From: Fusobacterium sp.
GTDB taxonomy: Bacteria; Fusobacteriota; Fusobacteriia; Fusobacteriales; Fusobacteriaceae
Assembly (NCBI GenBank): GCA_019416865.1
Contig: DXWL01000033.1
Coordinates: forward strand, 1-21,153
Direction of reading: 5' to 3'
Length of the DNA: 21,153 nucleotides
The notes beneath the pieces were generated by a model that did not search any database, was not told where the DNA came from, and was given only the letters and a program-made list of their open reading frames with translations. Position 1 is the stretch's first letter, and each line of letters begins with the position of its first letter. The position numbers were made by a program, and so were the translations under genes. This document shows, piece after piece, positions 14,890 through 21,153 of the stretch.

Positions 14890-14950
14890 AAATTTTTACC
14901 TACAACTTTTTTTTCAAAAAATAAAATATATTTCTGAAATTTTATGTATA

Positions 14951-14979
14951 TTAACATTACATTTTATCTGTTATATAAT
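14951..14979 (+). promoter_or_regulatory. malXY promoter
   Basis: TTAACA (14951-14956) and a perfect TATAAT (14974-14979) are 17 bp apart, 43 bp before the malX ATG. No separate terminator was found between the regulator stop (14889) and this promoter. Confidence 0.75.
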
Positions 14980-15021
14980 ATATGCAGTCAAAAACAATAT
15001 AAATAATTGGAGGGATTGCAT

Positions 15022-16557
15022 ATGGCAAAAAAAGTTAGTTTCTGGGAGTTTTTCCAAGGGTTAGGAAAAACATTTGTTCTGCCTGTATCTTTACTGGCAG
15101 CTTGTGGTATTATGCTTGGGGTAGGAAGTTCTTTTGCAAGTTCTGTTACTGCTGAGATTCTTCCATTCTTAAAAAACCCAATCTTAAACGCATTTTTTAA
15201 TTTTATGGCAACAATAGGATCATTTGCATTTTCAAATCTTCCTGTAATGTTTGCAATAGCTATTCCTTTAGGACTTGCTAAAGAAGATAAAGGTGTTGCT
15301 GCATTTTCTGGATATGTTGGATTTACAATATCTCATCTTGCTGTAAACTTTTTATTAAAGACAACAGGTACTCTTGCTTCTCCTGAAAATATGAAAGCTG
15401 CAGGACAAGCTATGGTTATGGGTATCCAAAGTATTGATACAGGAGTTATCGGAGGACTTATAATCGGAGTTATCGTTTACAAAATCCATGAAAAATATCG
15501 TACAATAGCTCTTCCAGATTTCTTAGGATTCTGGACAGGTTCAAGATTTGTTCCTCTTGCAACATCTGTTATTGTTGGTATAGTAAGCTTAGCTATTCCA
15601 TTTATTTGGCCTTTCTTTAATAACATTATCATAGGAATAGGAAATCTTATAAGCAAATCAGGGCCTTTCGGACCATTCCTTTTTGGAGCTGGAGAAGGAC
15701 TTTTAAGACCTTTCGGATTACATCACATTCTTGTTGCTATGATTAGATTTACTTCTGCTGGAGGAGATGCAGTTGTAAACGGAGAAACTGTTTCTGGAGC
15801 TTTAACAATATTCTATAAACAGTTTGCAAATGGAATTTTTGATCCAAATGTTACTAAGTTTTTATCACAAGGTAAAATGCCTGTATATATGTTTGGACTT
15901 CCAGCTGCTGCTCTTGCTATGTATAACACTGCAAGACCTGAAAATAAGAAAAAAATAAAAGGACTTTTAATTTCAGGAATAGTTGCTTGTGCTGTTGGAG
16001 GAATTACAGAGCCTCTTGAATTCATATTCCTTTTCCTTGCTCCTGCACTATATGTATTCCACTGTATCATGGTTGGAGTTGGATTTATGGTAATGGGAAT
16101 ACTAAAAGTTGCAATAGGAAATACTGACGGAAATATTATCGACTTCTTAGTATTCGGAGTACTTCAAGGAACAAAAACTAAATGGTATCTAGTTCTTGCT
16201 GTGGGAATTGTTTGGTTTATCATCTACTACTTTGTATTCAAATGGGCAATTGTAAAATACAATTTAAAAACTCCAGGAAGAGAGGTTATTGCAGAGGGAC
16301 AAGATGCAAAACTTGGAGGATATGATGAAGAAAGAATGTTAAAAGCTCTTGGAGGAAAAGAAAATATTGTTTCTCTTGATAACTGTTTAACAAGATTAAG
16401 ACTTGTTGTTAAAGATATGTCTGTTGTAGATGAAAAAGAGATAAAAGATACAGGAGCTGTGGCTGTAGTTAAACTTGATAAAACAAATCTTCAAGTAATA
16501 ATTGGACCTCAAGTAAATGTTGTTAAAAATAAACTTGAAAAATTAATGAGCAAATAA
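15022..16557 (+). CDS. malX: PTS glucose/maltose-type EIICB permease, MalX-like
   Basis: A 511-aa sugar permease that imports and phosphorylates its substrate. Residues about 8-415 are the EIIC membrane domain, with LRPFGLHHIL (228-237) and the conserved sugar-site segment GGITEPLEF (326-334). After a linker, residues about 432-511 are an EIIB domain with the phospho-cysteine Cys455 in LDNCLTRLRL. There is no EIIA domain in the protein, so phosphate must come from an EIIA encoded elsewhere. The start is the ATG at 15022, 7 nt after GGAGGG (15009-15014); a TTG at 15007 overlaps that site and is rejected. The malY homologue follows 19 nt later, reproducing the E. coli malX-malY pair, which supports the assignment. 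Confidence 0.9.
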   Translation: MAKKVSFWEFFQGLGKTFVLPVSLLAACGIMLGVGSSFASSVTAEILPFLKNPILNAFFNFMATIGSFAFSNLPVMFAIAIPLGLAKEDKGVAAFSGYVGFTISHLAVNFLLKTTGTLASPENMKAAGQAMVMGIQSIDTGVIGGLIIGVIVYKIHEKYRTIALPDFLGFWTGSRFVPLATSVIVGIVSLAIPFIWPFFNNIIIGIGNLISKSGPFGPFLFGAGEGLLRPFGLHHILVAMIRFTSAGGDAVVNGETVSGALTIFYKQFANGIFDPNVTKFLSQGKMPVYMFGLPAAALAMYNTARPENKKKIKGLLISGIVACAVGGITEPLEFIFLFLAPALYVFHCIMVGVGFMVMGILKVAIGNTDGNIIDFLVFGVLQGTKTKWYLVLAVGIVWFIIYYFVFKWAIVKYNLKTPGREVIAEGQDAKLGGYDEERMLKALGGKENIVSLDNCLTRLRLVVKDMSVVDEKEIKDTGAVAVVKLDKTNLQVIIGPQVNVVKNKLEKLMSK

Positions 16558-16576
16558 AATAAATAAGGTGAAATTT

Positions 16577-17752
16577 ATGAATTTCGATGAAATAAAAGAC
16601 AGAAGAGGTACTTACTGCACTCAATGGGATTATGTGAAAGACAGATTTGGTAAAGAGGGGCTTTTGCCCTTCACCATCTCTGATATGGATTTGGAATCTC
16701 CTGTGGAAATAGCAGAAGCTCTTATACAAAGAATAAATCATAAAATTTTTGGATACAGCAGATGGAATCATGATGATTTTAAAAATTCTATAGAAAATTG
16801 GTATAATACAAGATTTAACTATCAGATTAATAAAGATTGGATAGTTTACAGCCCTAGTGTAATCTATGCTGTTTCAAAATTTATAGAGATGAAATCTGAA
16901 AAAGGGGACGGAGTTTTAATAAACACTCCTGGATATGATGGATTTTTCAAAATGATTTTAGGAAATGAAAGAAAATTAATATCGTCTCCTCTTAAATGTA
17001 TAAATGGAAAATACGAGATGGATTTTGAAGATTTTGAAAAAAAATGCAAAGAAGCAAAAATATTTCTTCTTTGCAGTCCTCATAACCCTGTGGGAAAAGT
17101 TTGGACAGAGGAAGAACTTATTAAAATCATAGAAATATGCAAGAAAAATAATATTTTTATAATATCTGATGAAATACATATGGATATTGTTTACAGAGGA
17201 AAACATACTCCTGTACTTTCACTGGGAAGAGATTATCTTGATAATATGGTTTTATGCACTTCTGCTTCAAAAACATTTAATATTCCAGCATTTACAGGTT
17301 CATATCTTTTTATTCCAAGTGAAAAAAACAGAGATGCTTTCTTAAAGATTTTAAAAGAGAGAGATGCTCTTTCATCTCCGTCAATTCTTGCAGTAATTGC
17401 TACAATGACTGCATATAACAAATGTGGATATTGGGTTGATGAACTTGTAAAATATACAGAGAGTAATATAAAATTTGTAAAAGATTATTTGGAAATAAAT
17501 ATTCCTGAGCTTTCATGTGAAATTCCTGATGGTTCATATTTTGCATGGATAAACTTTTCAAAACTGGGAATTTCAAGCAGTGAATTTCAAAAATATCTTA
17601 TAGATATCGGAGAAGTTGCAATTATGCCTGGAAATACTTATGGAGAAGAGGGAGAATATTTTTTAAGACTTAATGTTGCTTGTTCAATAAAAAAAGTACA
17701 AGATGGACTTTCAAGAATTAAGAAAGCTGTTGATTTTATAAAAAACAGATAA
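16577..17752 (+). CDS. malY: MalY/PatB-family PLP-dependent C-S lyase
   Basis: A 391-aa fold-type I PLP enzyme. The N-terminus (DRRGTYCTQWDYVKDRFG, then LLPFTISDMD) is nearly the E. coli MalY sequence as I recall it. PLP-site residues are present: Lys232 in SASKTFNIPAF, Asp198 in ISDEIHMD and Asn170 in SPHNPVGKVW. E. coli MalY is a cystathionine beta-lyase that also represses the maltose regulon by binding MalT. Related lyases in oral and gut bacteria release H2S or thiols from cysteine compounds. I start at the ATG at 16577, 6 nt after AAGGTG (16565-16570); a GTG at 16568 lies inside that site. It is the second gene of the malXY operon. Confidence 0.92.
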   Translation: MNFDEIKDRRGTYCTQWDYVKDRFGKEGLLPFTISDMDLESPVEIAEALIQRINHKIFGYSRWNHDDFKNSIENWYNTRFNYQINKDWIVYSPSVIYAVSKFIEMKSEKGDGVLINTPGYDGFFKMILGNERKLISSPLKCINGKYEMDFEDFEKKCKEAKIFLLCSPHNPVGKVWTEEELIKIIEICKKNNIFIISDEIHMDIVYRGKHTPVLSLGRDYLDNMVLCTSASKTFNIPAFTGSYLFIPSEKNRDAFLKILKERDALSSPSILAVIATMTAYNKCGYWVDELVKYTESNIKFVKDYLEINIPELSCEIPDGSYFAWINFSKLGISSSEFQKYLIDIGEVAIMPGNTYGEEGEYFLRLNVACSIKKVQDGLSRIKKAVDFIKNR

Positions 17753-17774
17753 TTTCAAAAAACATCCATTTTAT

Positions 17775-17807
17775 AAAGAGAGCATATTGCTCTCTTTTGT
17801 ATTTTTT
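17775..17807 (+). terminator. Rho-independent terminator of malXY
   Basis: AAAGAGAGCA (17775-17784) and TGCTCTCTTT (17788-17797) form a perfect 10-bp stem with a 3-nt loop, followed by TGTATTTTTT. Confidence 0.88.
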
Positions 17808-17890
17808 GCTATACTAATAATACTGTAATAATTTTTTAAATGTTTGATATGTAAGATAAATAAAAATATTTAATATATAAAGGAGAACAG

Positions 17891-19444
17891 ATGAGTATTT
17901 TAGATGTTACAAATGTCAGCCATGGATTTGGAGCAAGACAGATATTGGAAGATGTTTCTTTCCGTTTACTAAAGGGAGAGCATATTGGTCTTGTGGGAAC
18001 AAACGGAGAAGGGAAATCTACTTTCCTTAATATCATCACAGGTAAACTTATGCCCGATGAAGGAAAAATAGAGTGGTGTAATCATATTACAACTGGATAT
18101 CTTGATCAGTATAGTACACTTGAAAAAGGAAAAACAATAAGAGATATTCTTCGTTCAGCTTTTAACCATATGTTTGAGCTGGAAAAAGAGATGATTGCTA
18201 TCTATGATAAAATGGGGGACTGTTCTCCTGAAGAGATGGATTCTCTTATGGAAGAGGTTGGAGAGATTCAAACTATTCTTGAAAGCGGAGATTTTTATTC
18301 TCTTGATTCAAAAATAGAGGAATATGCAGCAGGATTGGGACTTATGGACATAGGACTTGAAAGAGATGTTACAGAACTTTCTGGAGGACAGAGAGCAAAA
18401 ATTCTTCTTGCAAAAGTTCTTTTGGAAAATCCTATGATTTTGATTCTTGACGAGCCAACAAACTTCTTAGATGAAAATCATATTGCATGGCTTAAAAACT
18501 TTTTACAAAACTATGAAAATGCTTTTATTCTTGTAAGCCATGATATCCCATTTTTATCTGATGTAACAAATGTTATCTACCATATGGAAAATGCAACTCT
18601 GACAAGATATACAGGAAGTTATCAGCAATTTTTGGAAACTTATGAACTGAAAAAAAGACAGCTTGAACAAGCATATAAAAAACAACAAAAAGAGATTGAA
18701 CACTTAAAAGATTTCATTGCTCGTAATAAAGCTCGTGTTGCAACAACAAATCTTGCCAAAGACCGTCAAAGGAAACTTGACAGAATGGATATTATTGAGA
18801 TGGCGAGAGAGAAACCAAAACCAATTTTCGAATTTAAAGAGGCTCGTACTCCAAGCCGTGAAGTTATTACAGCTACAAATCTTGTGATTGGATATGGAGA
18901 ACCTCTTACAAAACCTCTTAATTTTACAATAGAGCGTAATCAAAAAATTGCAATTAAAGGAGTAAACGGACTTGGAAAATCTACTCTTTTAAAAACTCTT
19001 TTGGGAATTATAAAACCTGTTTCAGGAGAAGTAGAACATGGACAATTCTTAGAGATTGGGTATTTTGAGCAGGAAGAAATTGCAACTTCAACAACTGCTC
19101 TTGATGAAATATGGAATGAGTTTCCAAGCATGACAAATGCTGAAGCCAGAGCTGCTCTTGCAAGATGTGGGCTGACTAGGGATCATATCACAAGTCAGAT
19201 GAAAGTTTTATCTGGGGGAGAAAATGCTAAAGTTCGTCTTTGTAAATTAATGAATAGAGAGCTTAATCTCCTTGTTCTTGACGAGCCGACAAATCACCTT
19301 GATGTTGAAGCAAAAGATGAATTGAAAAAAGCTGTAAGAGAATTTAAAGGAACTGTTGTTCTTGTAAGCCACGAACCTGATTTTTATATGGATGTTGTTA
19401 CAGAAGTATGGAATGTTGAGGATTGGACAACGAAGATAGTGTAG
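17891..19444 (+). CDS. ABC-F family ATPase
   Basis: A 517-aa protein with two ABC ATPase domains and no membrane segments, as in translation factors and ribosome-protection proteins of the ABC-F group. Domain 1 has Walker A GTNGEGKST (36-44), signature LSGGQ (163-167) and Walker B ILDEPTNFLD. Domain 2 has GVNGLGKST (357-365), LSGGE (440-444) and DEPTNHLD (464-471). The charged interdomain linker (about 250-310, the P-site tRNA-interaction motif region) is of ordinary length. The HIAWLKNFL segment after the first Walker B suggests a housekeeping YbiT/EttA-like member. Antibiotic resistance cannot be claimed from sequence. The ATG follows AAGGAGAACAG; it is a single-gene unit with its own terminator. 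Confidence 0.9.
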   Translation: MSILDVTNVSHGFGARQILEDVSFRLLKGEHIGLVGTNGEGKSTFLNIITGKLMPDEGKIEWCNHITTGYLDQYSTLEKGKTIRDILRSAFNHMFELEKEMIAIYDKMGDCSPEEMDSLMEEVGEIQTILESGDFYSLDSKIEEYAAGLGLMDIGLERDVTELSGGQRAKILLAKVLLENPMILILDEPTNFLDENHIAWLKNFLQNYENAFILVSHDIPFLSDVTNVIYHMENATLTRYTGSYQQFLETYELKKRQLEQAYKKQQKEIEHLKDFIARNKARVATTNLAKDRQRKLDRMDIIEMAREKPKPIFEFKEARTPSREVITATNLVIGYGEPLTKPLNFTIERNQKIAIKGVNGLGKSTLLKTLLGIIKPVSGEVEHGQFLEIGYFEQEEIATSTTALDEIWNEFPSMTNAEARAALARCGLTRDHITSQMKVLSGGENAKVRLCKLMNRELNLLVLDEPTNHLDVEAKDELKKAVREFKGTVVLVSHEPDFYMDVVTEVWNVEDWTTKIV

Positions 19445-19479
19445 AGATTTCAAAAATATTTATTCTCATATTTATCAGC

Positions 19480-19523
19480 AAGGATACACGACTTAAGACA
19501 TAGTCATGTATCCTTATTTTTTT
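19480..19523 (+). terminator. Rho-independent terminator of the ABC-F gene
   Basis: AAGGATACA (19480-19488) pairs with TGTATCCTT (19507-19515). Inside, after a 1x1 mismatch, GACT (19490-19493) pairs with AGTC (19502-19505). ATTTTTTTAT follows. It lies 35 nt after the ABC-F stop. Confidence 0.85.
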
Positions 19524-19581
19524 ATATAGCTTTTCTAATAATTTCTCTTGCAACAGGATATACTCTTGAATCTTCATTATT
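19522..19581 (-). pseudogene. Possible 3' remnant of a lost gene
   Basis: On the minus strand a 19-codon stretch reads NNEDSRVYPVAREIIRKAI and then TAA, with an in-frame stop immediately before it. The peptide has the look of a protein C-terminus (amphipathic, charged), not of random AT-rich DNA. It has no start codon or ribosome site. I do not recognise the parent protein. Confidence 0.25.
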
Positions 19582-19630
19582 TTAAAGAATTTAAATAAAA
19601 TTAATTTTGAATATTGGCAAATGAATAGAT

Positions 19631-19650
19631 AAAAAAAATCCCTTACGGGA
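19631..19650 (-). terminator. Terminator of the small hydrophobic peptide transcript
   Basis: Read on the minus strand this is TCCC-GTAA-GGGA (19650-19639): a 4-bp stem closed by a GNRA-type tetraloop, followed directly by eight T residues (19638-19631). The stem is short, but the T run is clean. Confidence 0.55.
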
Positions 19651-19651
19651 C

Positions 19652-19761
19652 GAGGTGTTGAGGTTACTTATCGTTGTCTATCCATTCACAAATTATATAA
19701 CAAATAACACCTGCAATAATTTGATTAAGGATATCAAGAAAGAAGTCCATCAAGACACCTC
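19652..19761 (-). promoter_or_regulatory. Long-range pairing that hides the toxin ribosome site
   Basis: On the plus strand GAGGTGTTGA (19652-19661) and TCAAgACACCTC (19750-19761) are inverted copies with one bulged base. In the minus-strand RNA this pairs the 3' UTR, between stop codon and terminator, with the Shine-Dalgarno sequence and the first base of the ATG. Confidence 0.6.
19664..19750 (-). CDS. 28-aa hydrophobic peptide, candidate type I toxin
   Basis: A minus-strand ORF with ATG at 19750 and TAA at 19664, led by a near-perfect ribosome site AGGAGGTG (19763-19756) 5 nt before the ATG. The peptide begins MDFFLDILNQ, has one membrane-spanning stretch (about residues 7-21, IIAGVICYIIC) and ends EWIDNDK. 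A short hydrophobic helix with a Trp and a charged tail is the layout of Fst/Ldr-type type I toxins, which damage the membrane when overproduced; exact family membership is not shown. It has its own likely promoter, a structured 5' UTR and a terminator, and its ribosome site is complementary to the 3' UTR. It lies in a 514-bp stretch with no ordinary gene, next to a truncated restriction gene. It is too short for most gene callers. Confidence 0.65.
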   Translation of the reverse strand: MDFFLDILNQIIAGVICYIICEWIDNDK

Positions 19762-19764
19762 CTA

Positions 19765-19880
19765 TAAGTATGTTGTCTGCCTTGTTCAAGGGCAGAATAA
19801 AGGCTCCCAATTTCTTGAGAGCCAAAATTCTGAACTTAAATCAACATACTTACAGGTAAATCCCATAAGGGTTAGGTACC
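19765..19880 (-). ncRNA. Structured 5' UTR (or overlapping antisense RNA) of the toxin candidate
   Basis: An 11-bp outer stem (19765-19775 with 19842-19852, TAAGTATGTTG and CAACATACTTA) encloses two hairpins: 19776-19796 (TCTGCC..GGCAGA plus TTG/CAA) and 19802-19823 (GGCTC..GAGCC plus CAA/TTG). This makes a three-way junction whose base abuts the ribosome site. A further hairpin lies at 19855-19880 (GGTA..TACC enclosing CCC..GGG). Inverted repeats fold on either strand, so the same DNA could encode an antisense RNA on the plus strand; I found no convincing plus-strand promoter. Confidence 0.5.
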
Positions 19881-19890
19881 TTTCAATAAT

Positions 19891-19919
19891 ATTATACAGA
19901 ATTAATCATCAAAAGTAAA
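19891..19919 (-). promoter_or_regulatory. Promoter of the small hydrophobic peptide transcript
   Basis: On the minus strand a perfect TATAAT (19896-19891) has a weak -35, TTTACT (19919-19914), 17 bp upstream. Transcription would start near 19884, at the base of the first hairpin. Confidence 0.5.
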
Positions 19920-19958
19920 TATAAATTTTTATTTTAAATATTAATAAGTAAATAGTAT

Positions 19959-20825
19959 TTGAAGAAATTGATATGTCTTATAAAATTTCAAAATGAAAAC
20001 AGCCATTTTATAAATAATTCTCCTATTTATTTAAATTTTTTTACTGAAGAAACAGAAAATGATGATAGAAATTTTATAAAAAAAATCCATAAATATATTC
20101 TTTACAGCTGTAAAAATTATCTTTTAACTTCTGAGGTACAAAAAACTTTAAACCTTATAGAAATTCCATATTTTGACTTTTTTATAAATGAATATATTGG
20201 AGATAAAGATTATATTATTACTCAAATAGATAATAGGCTTAATTTAGAATTTAATGAGCAAAAAATAATTTTATTAAAGAAAATGAAAATTTTTATTAAT
20301 GAAATTTATTCAAAATCAAATAATGGTTTGGAGCTTTGGGGAGTTAATAAATTCTGGACAGTTTGGGAAAAATGCTGCAAAAATATTTTTAAAGATGAAA
20401 AAGAACATTATAAAAAAATTATTAAACCTGTGTGGAGTAATCTTCAGGAAGATAACAAAGAGGAAAAGGATACTCTGATTCCTGATATTTTAAGAGAGGA
20501 AGAGGGGGTATTTTATATACTTGATGCTAAATATTATGATTTCTATTTTAATGATAATGGAAAAATGATAGGTTCTCCTCCAGAAATATCAAGTATTATA
20601 AAACAATATGCATATGAATTGGCTTTTAAAAAGTATTTTAAAAATATAAAAAACTATTTTATTATACCTGCTGTTGAGAATACAAGAGTTATTGGTAAAG
20701 TTAATTTTGATATTTTTGATTTACAGCCAATAAAAGTTTTACAATTAGATTATAAAATTTGTTTTTACATGTATTTAAAAAATTTATGCTATAATGAGAA
20801 AGAGATGAAAAACATAATTTTATAA
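19959..20825 (+). CDS. LlaJI-family restriction endonuclease, N-terminally truncated
   Basis: A 288-aa ORF resembling the C-terminal two thirds of LlaJI-type endonucleases. The nuclease core is a PD-(D/E)XK site: Pro175-Asp176 (TLIPDIL) and Asp189-Ala-Lys191 (YILDAKYYDF), followed by SSIIKQYAYELAFKKY (211-226). The upstream marker segment FWTVWEKCCKNIF (132-144) and KPVW (156-159) also fit. The first possible start is a TTG at 19959 with no ribosome site and an in-frame stop two codons earlier. The N-terminal region normally present in this family is missing. No methyltransferase or McrB-like partner is in the window. It is probably a decaying remnant, although the catalytic residues survive. 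Confidence 0.7.
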   Translation: MKKLICLIKFQNENSHFINNSPIYLNFFTEETENDDRNFIKKIHKYILYSCKNYLLTSEVQKTLNLIEIPYFDFFINEYIGDKDYIITQIDNRLNLEFNEQKIILLKKMKIFINEIYSKSNNGLELWGVNKFWTVWEKCCKNIFKDEKEHYKKIIKPVWSNLQEDNKEEKDTLIPDILREEEGVFYILDAKYYDFYFNDNGKMIGSPPEISSIIKQYAYELAFKKYFKNIKNYFIIPAVENTRVIGKVNFDIFDLQPIKVLQLDYKICFYMYLKNLCYNEKEMKNIIL

Positions 20826-20845
20826 ATATTTAAAGGAGTACAAAA

Positions 20846-21073
20846 ATGAGAGAAATTATCCCTGGAATATATAAGCACTTTAAAGGAAAAAATTATAAAG
20901 TTCTGCATATTGCCACACATACAGAAACAGAGGAAAAACTTGTAATTTATCAGGCTCTTTATGGAGAGTTTGGAATTTTTGCCAGACCTTATGGTATGTT
21001 TGCTTCTGAAGTAGACAGAGAAAAATATCCAGATGCAGTTCAGAGATATCGTTTTGAGCTTATTGAAAAATAG
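20846..21073 (+). CDS. DUF1653 domain protein
   Basis: A 75-aa single-domain protein of uncharacterised family DUF1653. The family pattern is clear: an N-terminal PGIYKHFKGKNYKVLHIATHTET, then LVIYQALYGEFGIFARPYGMF, ending in a short acidic helix around RYRFELIEK. Length is normal for a stand-alone member. No function is established. The ATG has AAAGGAG 8 nt upstream. It follows the restriction-gene remnant by 20 nt and may be read from the same transcript, without implied functional linkage. Confidence 0.85.
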   Translation: MREIIPGIYKHFKGKNYKVLHIATHTETEEKLVIYQALYGEFGIFARPYGMFASEVDREKYPDAVQRYRFELIEK

Positions 21074-21102
21074 TTTCATTTCTATAAATTTATAATATAA
21101 AA

Positions 21103-21122
21103 GGGGCTGTTGCATTTATAAA
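21103..21122 (+). repeat. Half of a terminator-like repeat at the window edge
   Basis: GGGGCTGTTGCATTTATAAA includes 18 bases (21105-21122) identical to the minus strand of the terminator at 10189-10206. The right arm that would complete the hairpin (TGCAACAGCC) is absent; the sequence continues ATTGTAAAAATAAAATTC. It may be a terminator interrupted by an insertion or the end of an element that continues past the window. Confidence 0.45.
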
Positions 21123-21153
21123 ATTGTAAAAATAAAATTCTCGATATTAAAAA

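Noticed and set aside
15007..15021. TTG at 15007 as the malX start
   Set aside because: It overlaps the GGAGGG ribosome site that correctly serves the ATG at 15022.
17891..19444. ABC-F protein as an antibiotic-resistance determinant
   Set aside because: Its linker is of ordinary length and the neighbours are housekeeping; nothing in the sequence supports a resistance role.
19655..19918. An 87-codon open frame on the plus strand over the toxin region
   Set aside because: Its start lacks a proper ribosome site, the protein has no recognisable domain, and it runs antisense through the folded RNA and the well-supported minus-strand peptide.
1..21153. CRISPR arrays, rRNA, tRNA, complete transposons and canonical Spo0J parS
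   Set aside because: I looked for direct-repeat arrays, transposase genes, cloverleaf sequences and TGTTnCACGTGAAACA and saw none.

Overview
The window is very AT-rich double-stranded bacterial DNA. Short intergenic gaps, TTG starts behind strong AGGAGG ribosome sites, and gene content (a short 11-helix-type NSS amino-acid transporter, MalX/MalY, DUF1653, CNNM/CorC) suggest Fusobacterium or a close relative (Fusobacteriota). This is inferred from sequence character, not from a marker gene. There are no rRNA or tRNA genes, no CRISPR array and no complete insertion sequence.

Layout. 1-1147: a Xer-like tyrosine recombinase with its own promoter and a possible dif-like palindrome just upstream. 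1152-3323 (minus): exonuclease III downstream of a natural HD-hydrolase/HAD-phosphatase fusion. 3470-4105: an FCD-type GntR regulator. 4140-6107 (minus): a Gfo/Idh/MocA oxidoreductase and a Bax-like membrane-anchored glucosaminidase. 6328-7665: a CNNM/CorC membrane protein. 7688-9551 (minus): a partition operon, parA-parB, whose ParA carries an N-terminal ribbon-helix-helix domain. It is divergent from a small, apparently catalytically damaged serine-recombinase-like protein (9734-10174). 10217-11425 (minus): a cation:proton antiporter. 11519-14889: an operon headed by a leader peptide with tandem Trp codons and a complete set of alternative hairpins ending in a terminator (a Trp-type attenuator). 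It encodes an NSS-family transporter and a PRD/EIIA-like regulator that has lost its usual phospho-histidines. 15022-17752: a malX-malY operon (PTS EIICB plus PLP-dependent C-S lyase) with its own promoter. 17891-19444: an ABC-F ATPase. 19445-21153: an accessory-looking tail with a 28-codon hydrophobic peptide in a heavily folded minus-strand transcript (a type I toxin candidate), an N-terminally truncated LlaJI-type restriction endonuclease, a DUF1653 protein, and half of a terminator-like repeat at the window edge.

How the genes fit together. The Trp-coded leader implies that the NSS transporter imports tryptophan (or a related amino acid) and is switched on when charged tRNA-Trp is scarce. 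The PRD regulator is co-transcribed with it and sits directly before malXY, which makes it a plausible regulator of malXY in place of the MalI repressor found in E. coli. The partition operon, tyrosine recombinase and resolvase-like protein together hint at replicon maintenance functions or an old plasmid integration.

The two least conventional structures are the Trp attenuator (11519-11817) and the self-sequestering small-toxin transcript (about 19884-19631, minus). In both cases the RNA architecture can be read directly from complementary segments in the sequence.
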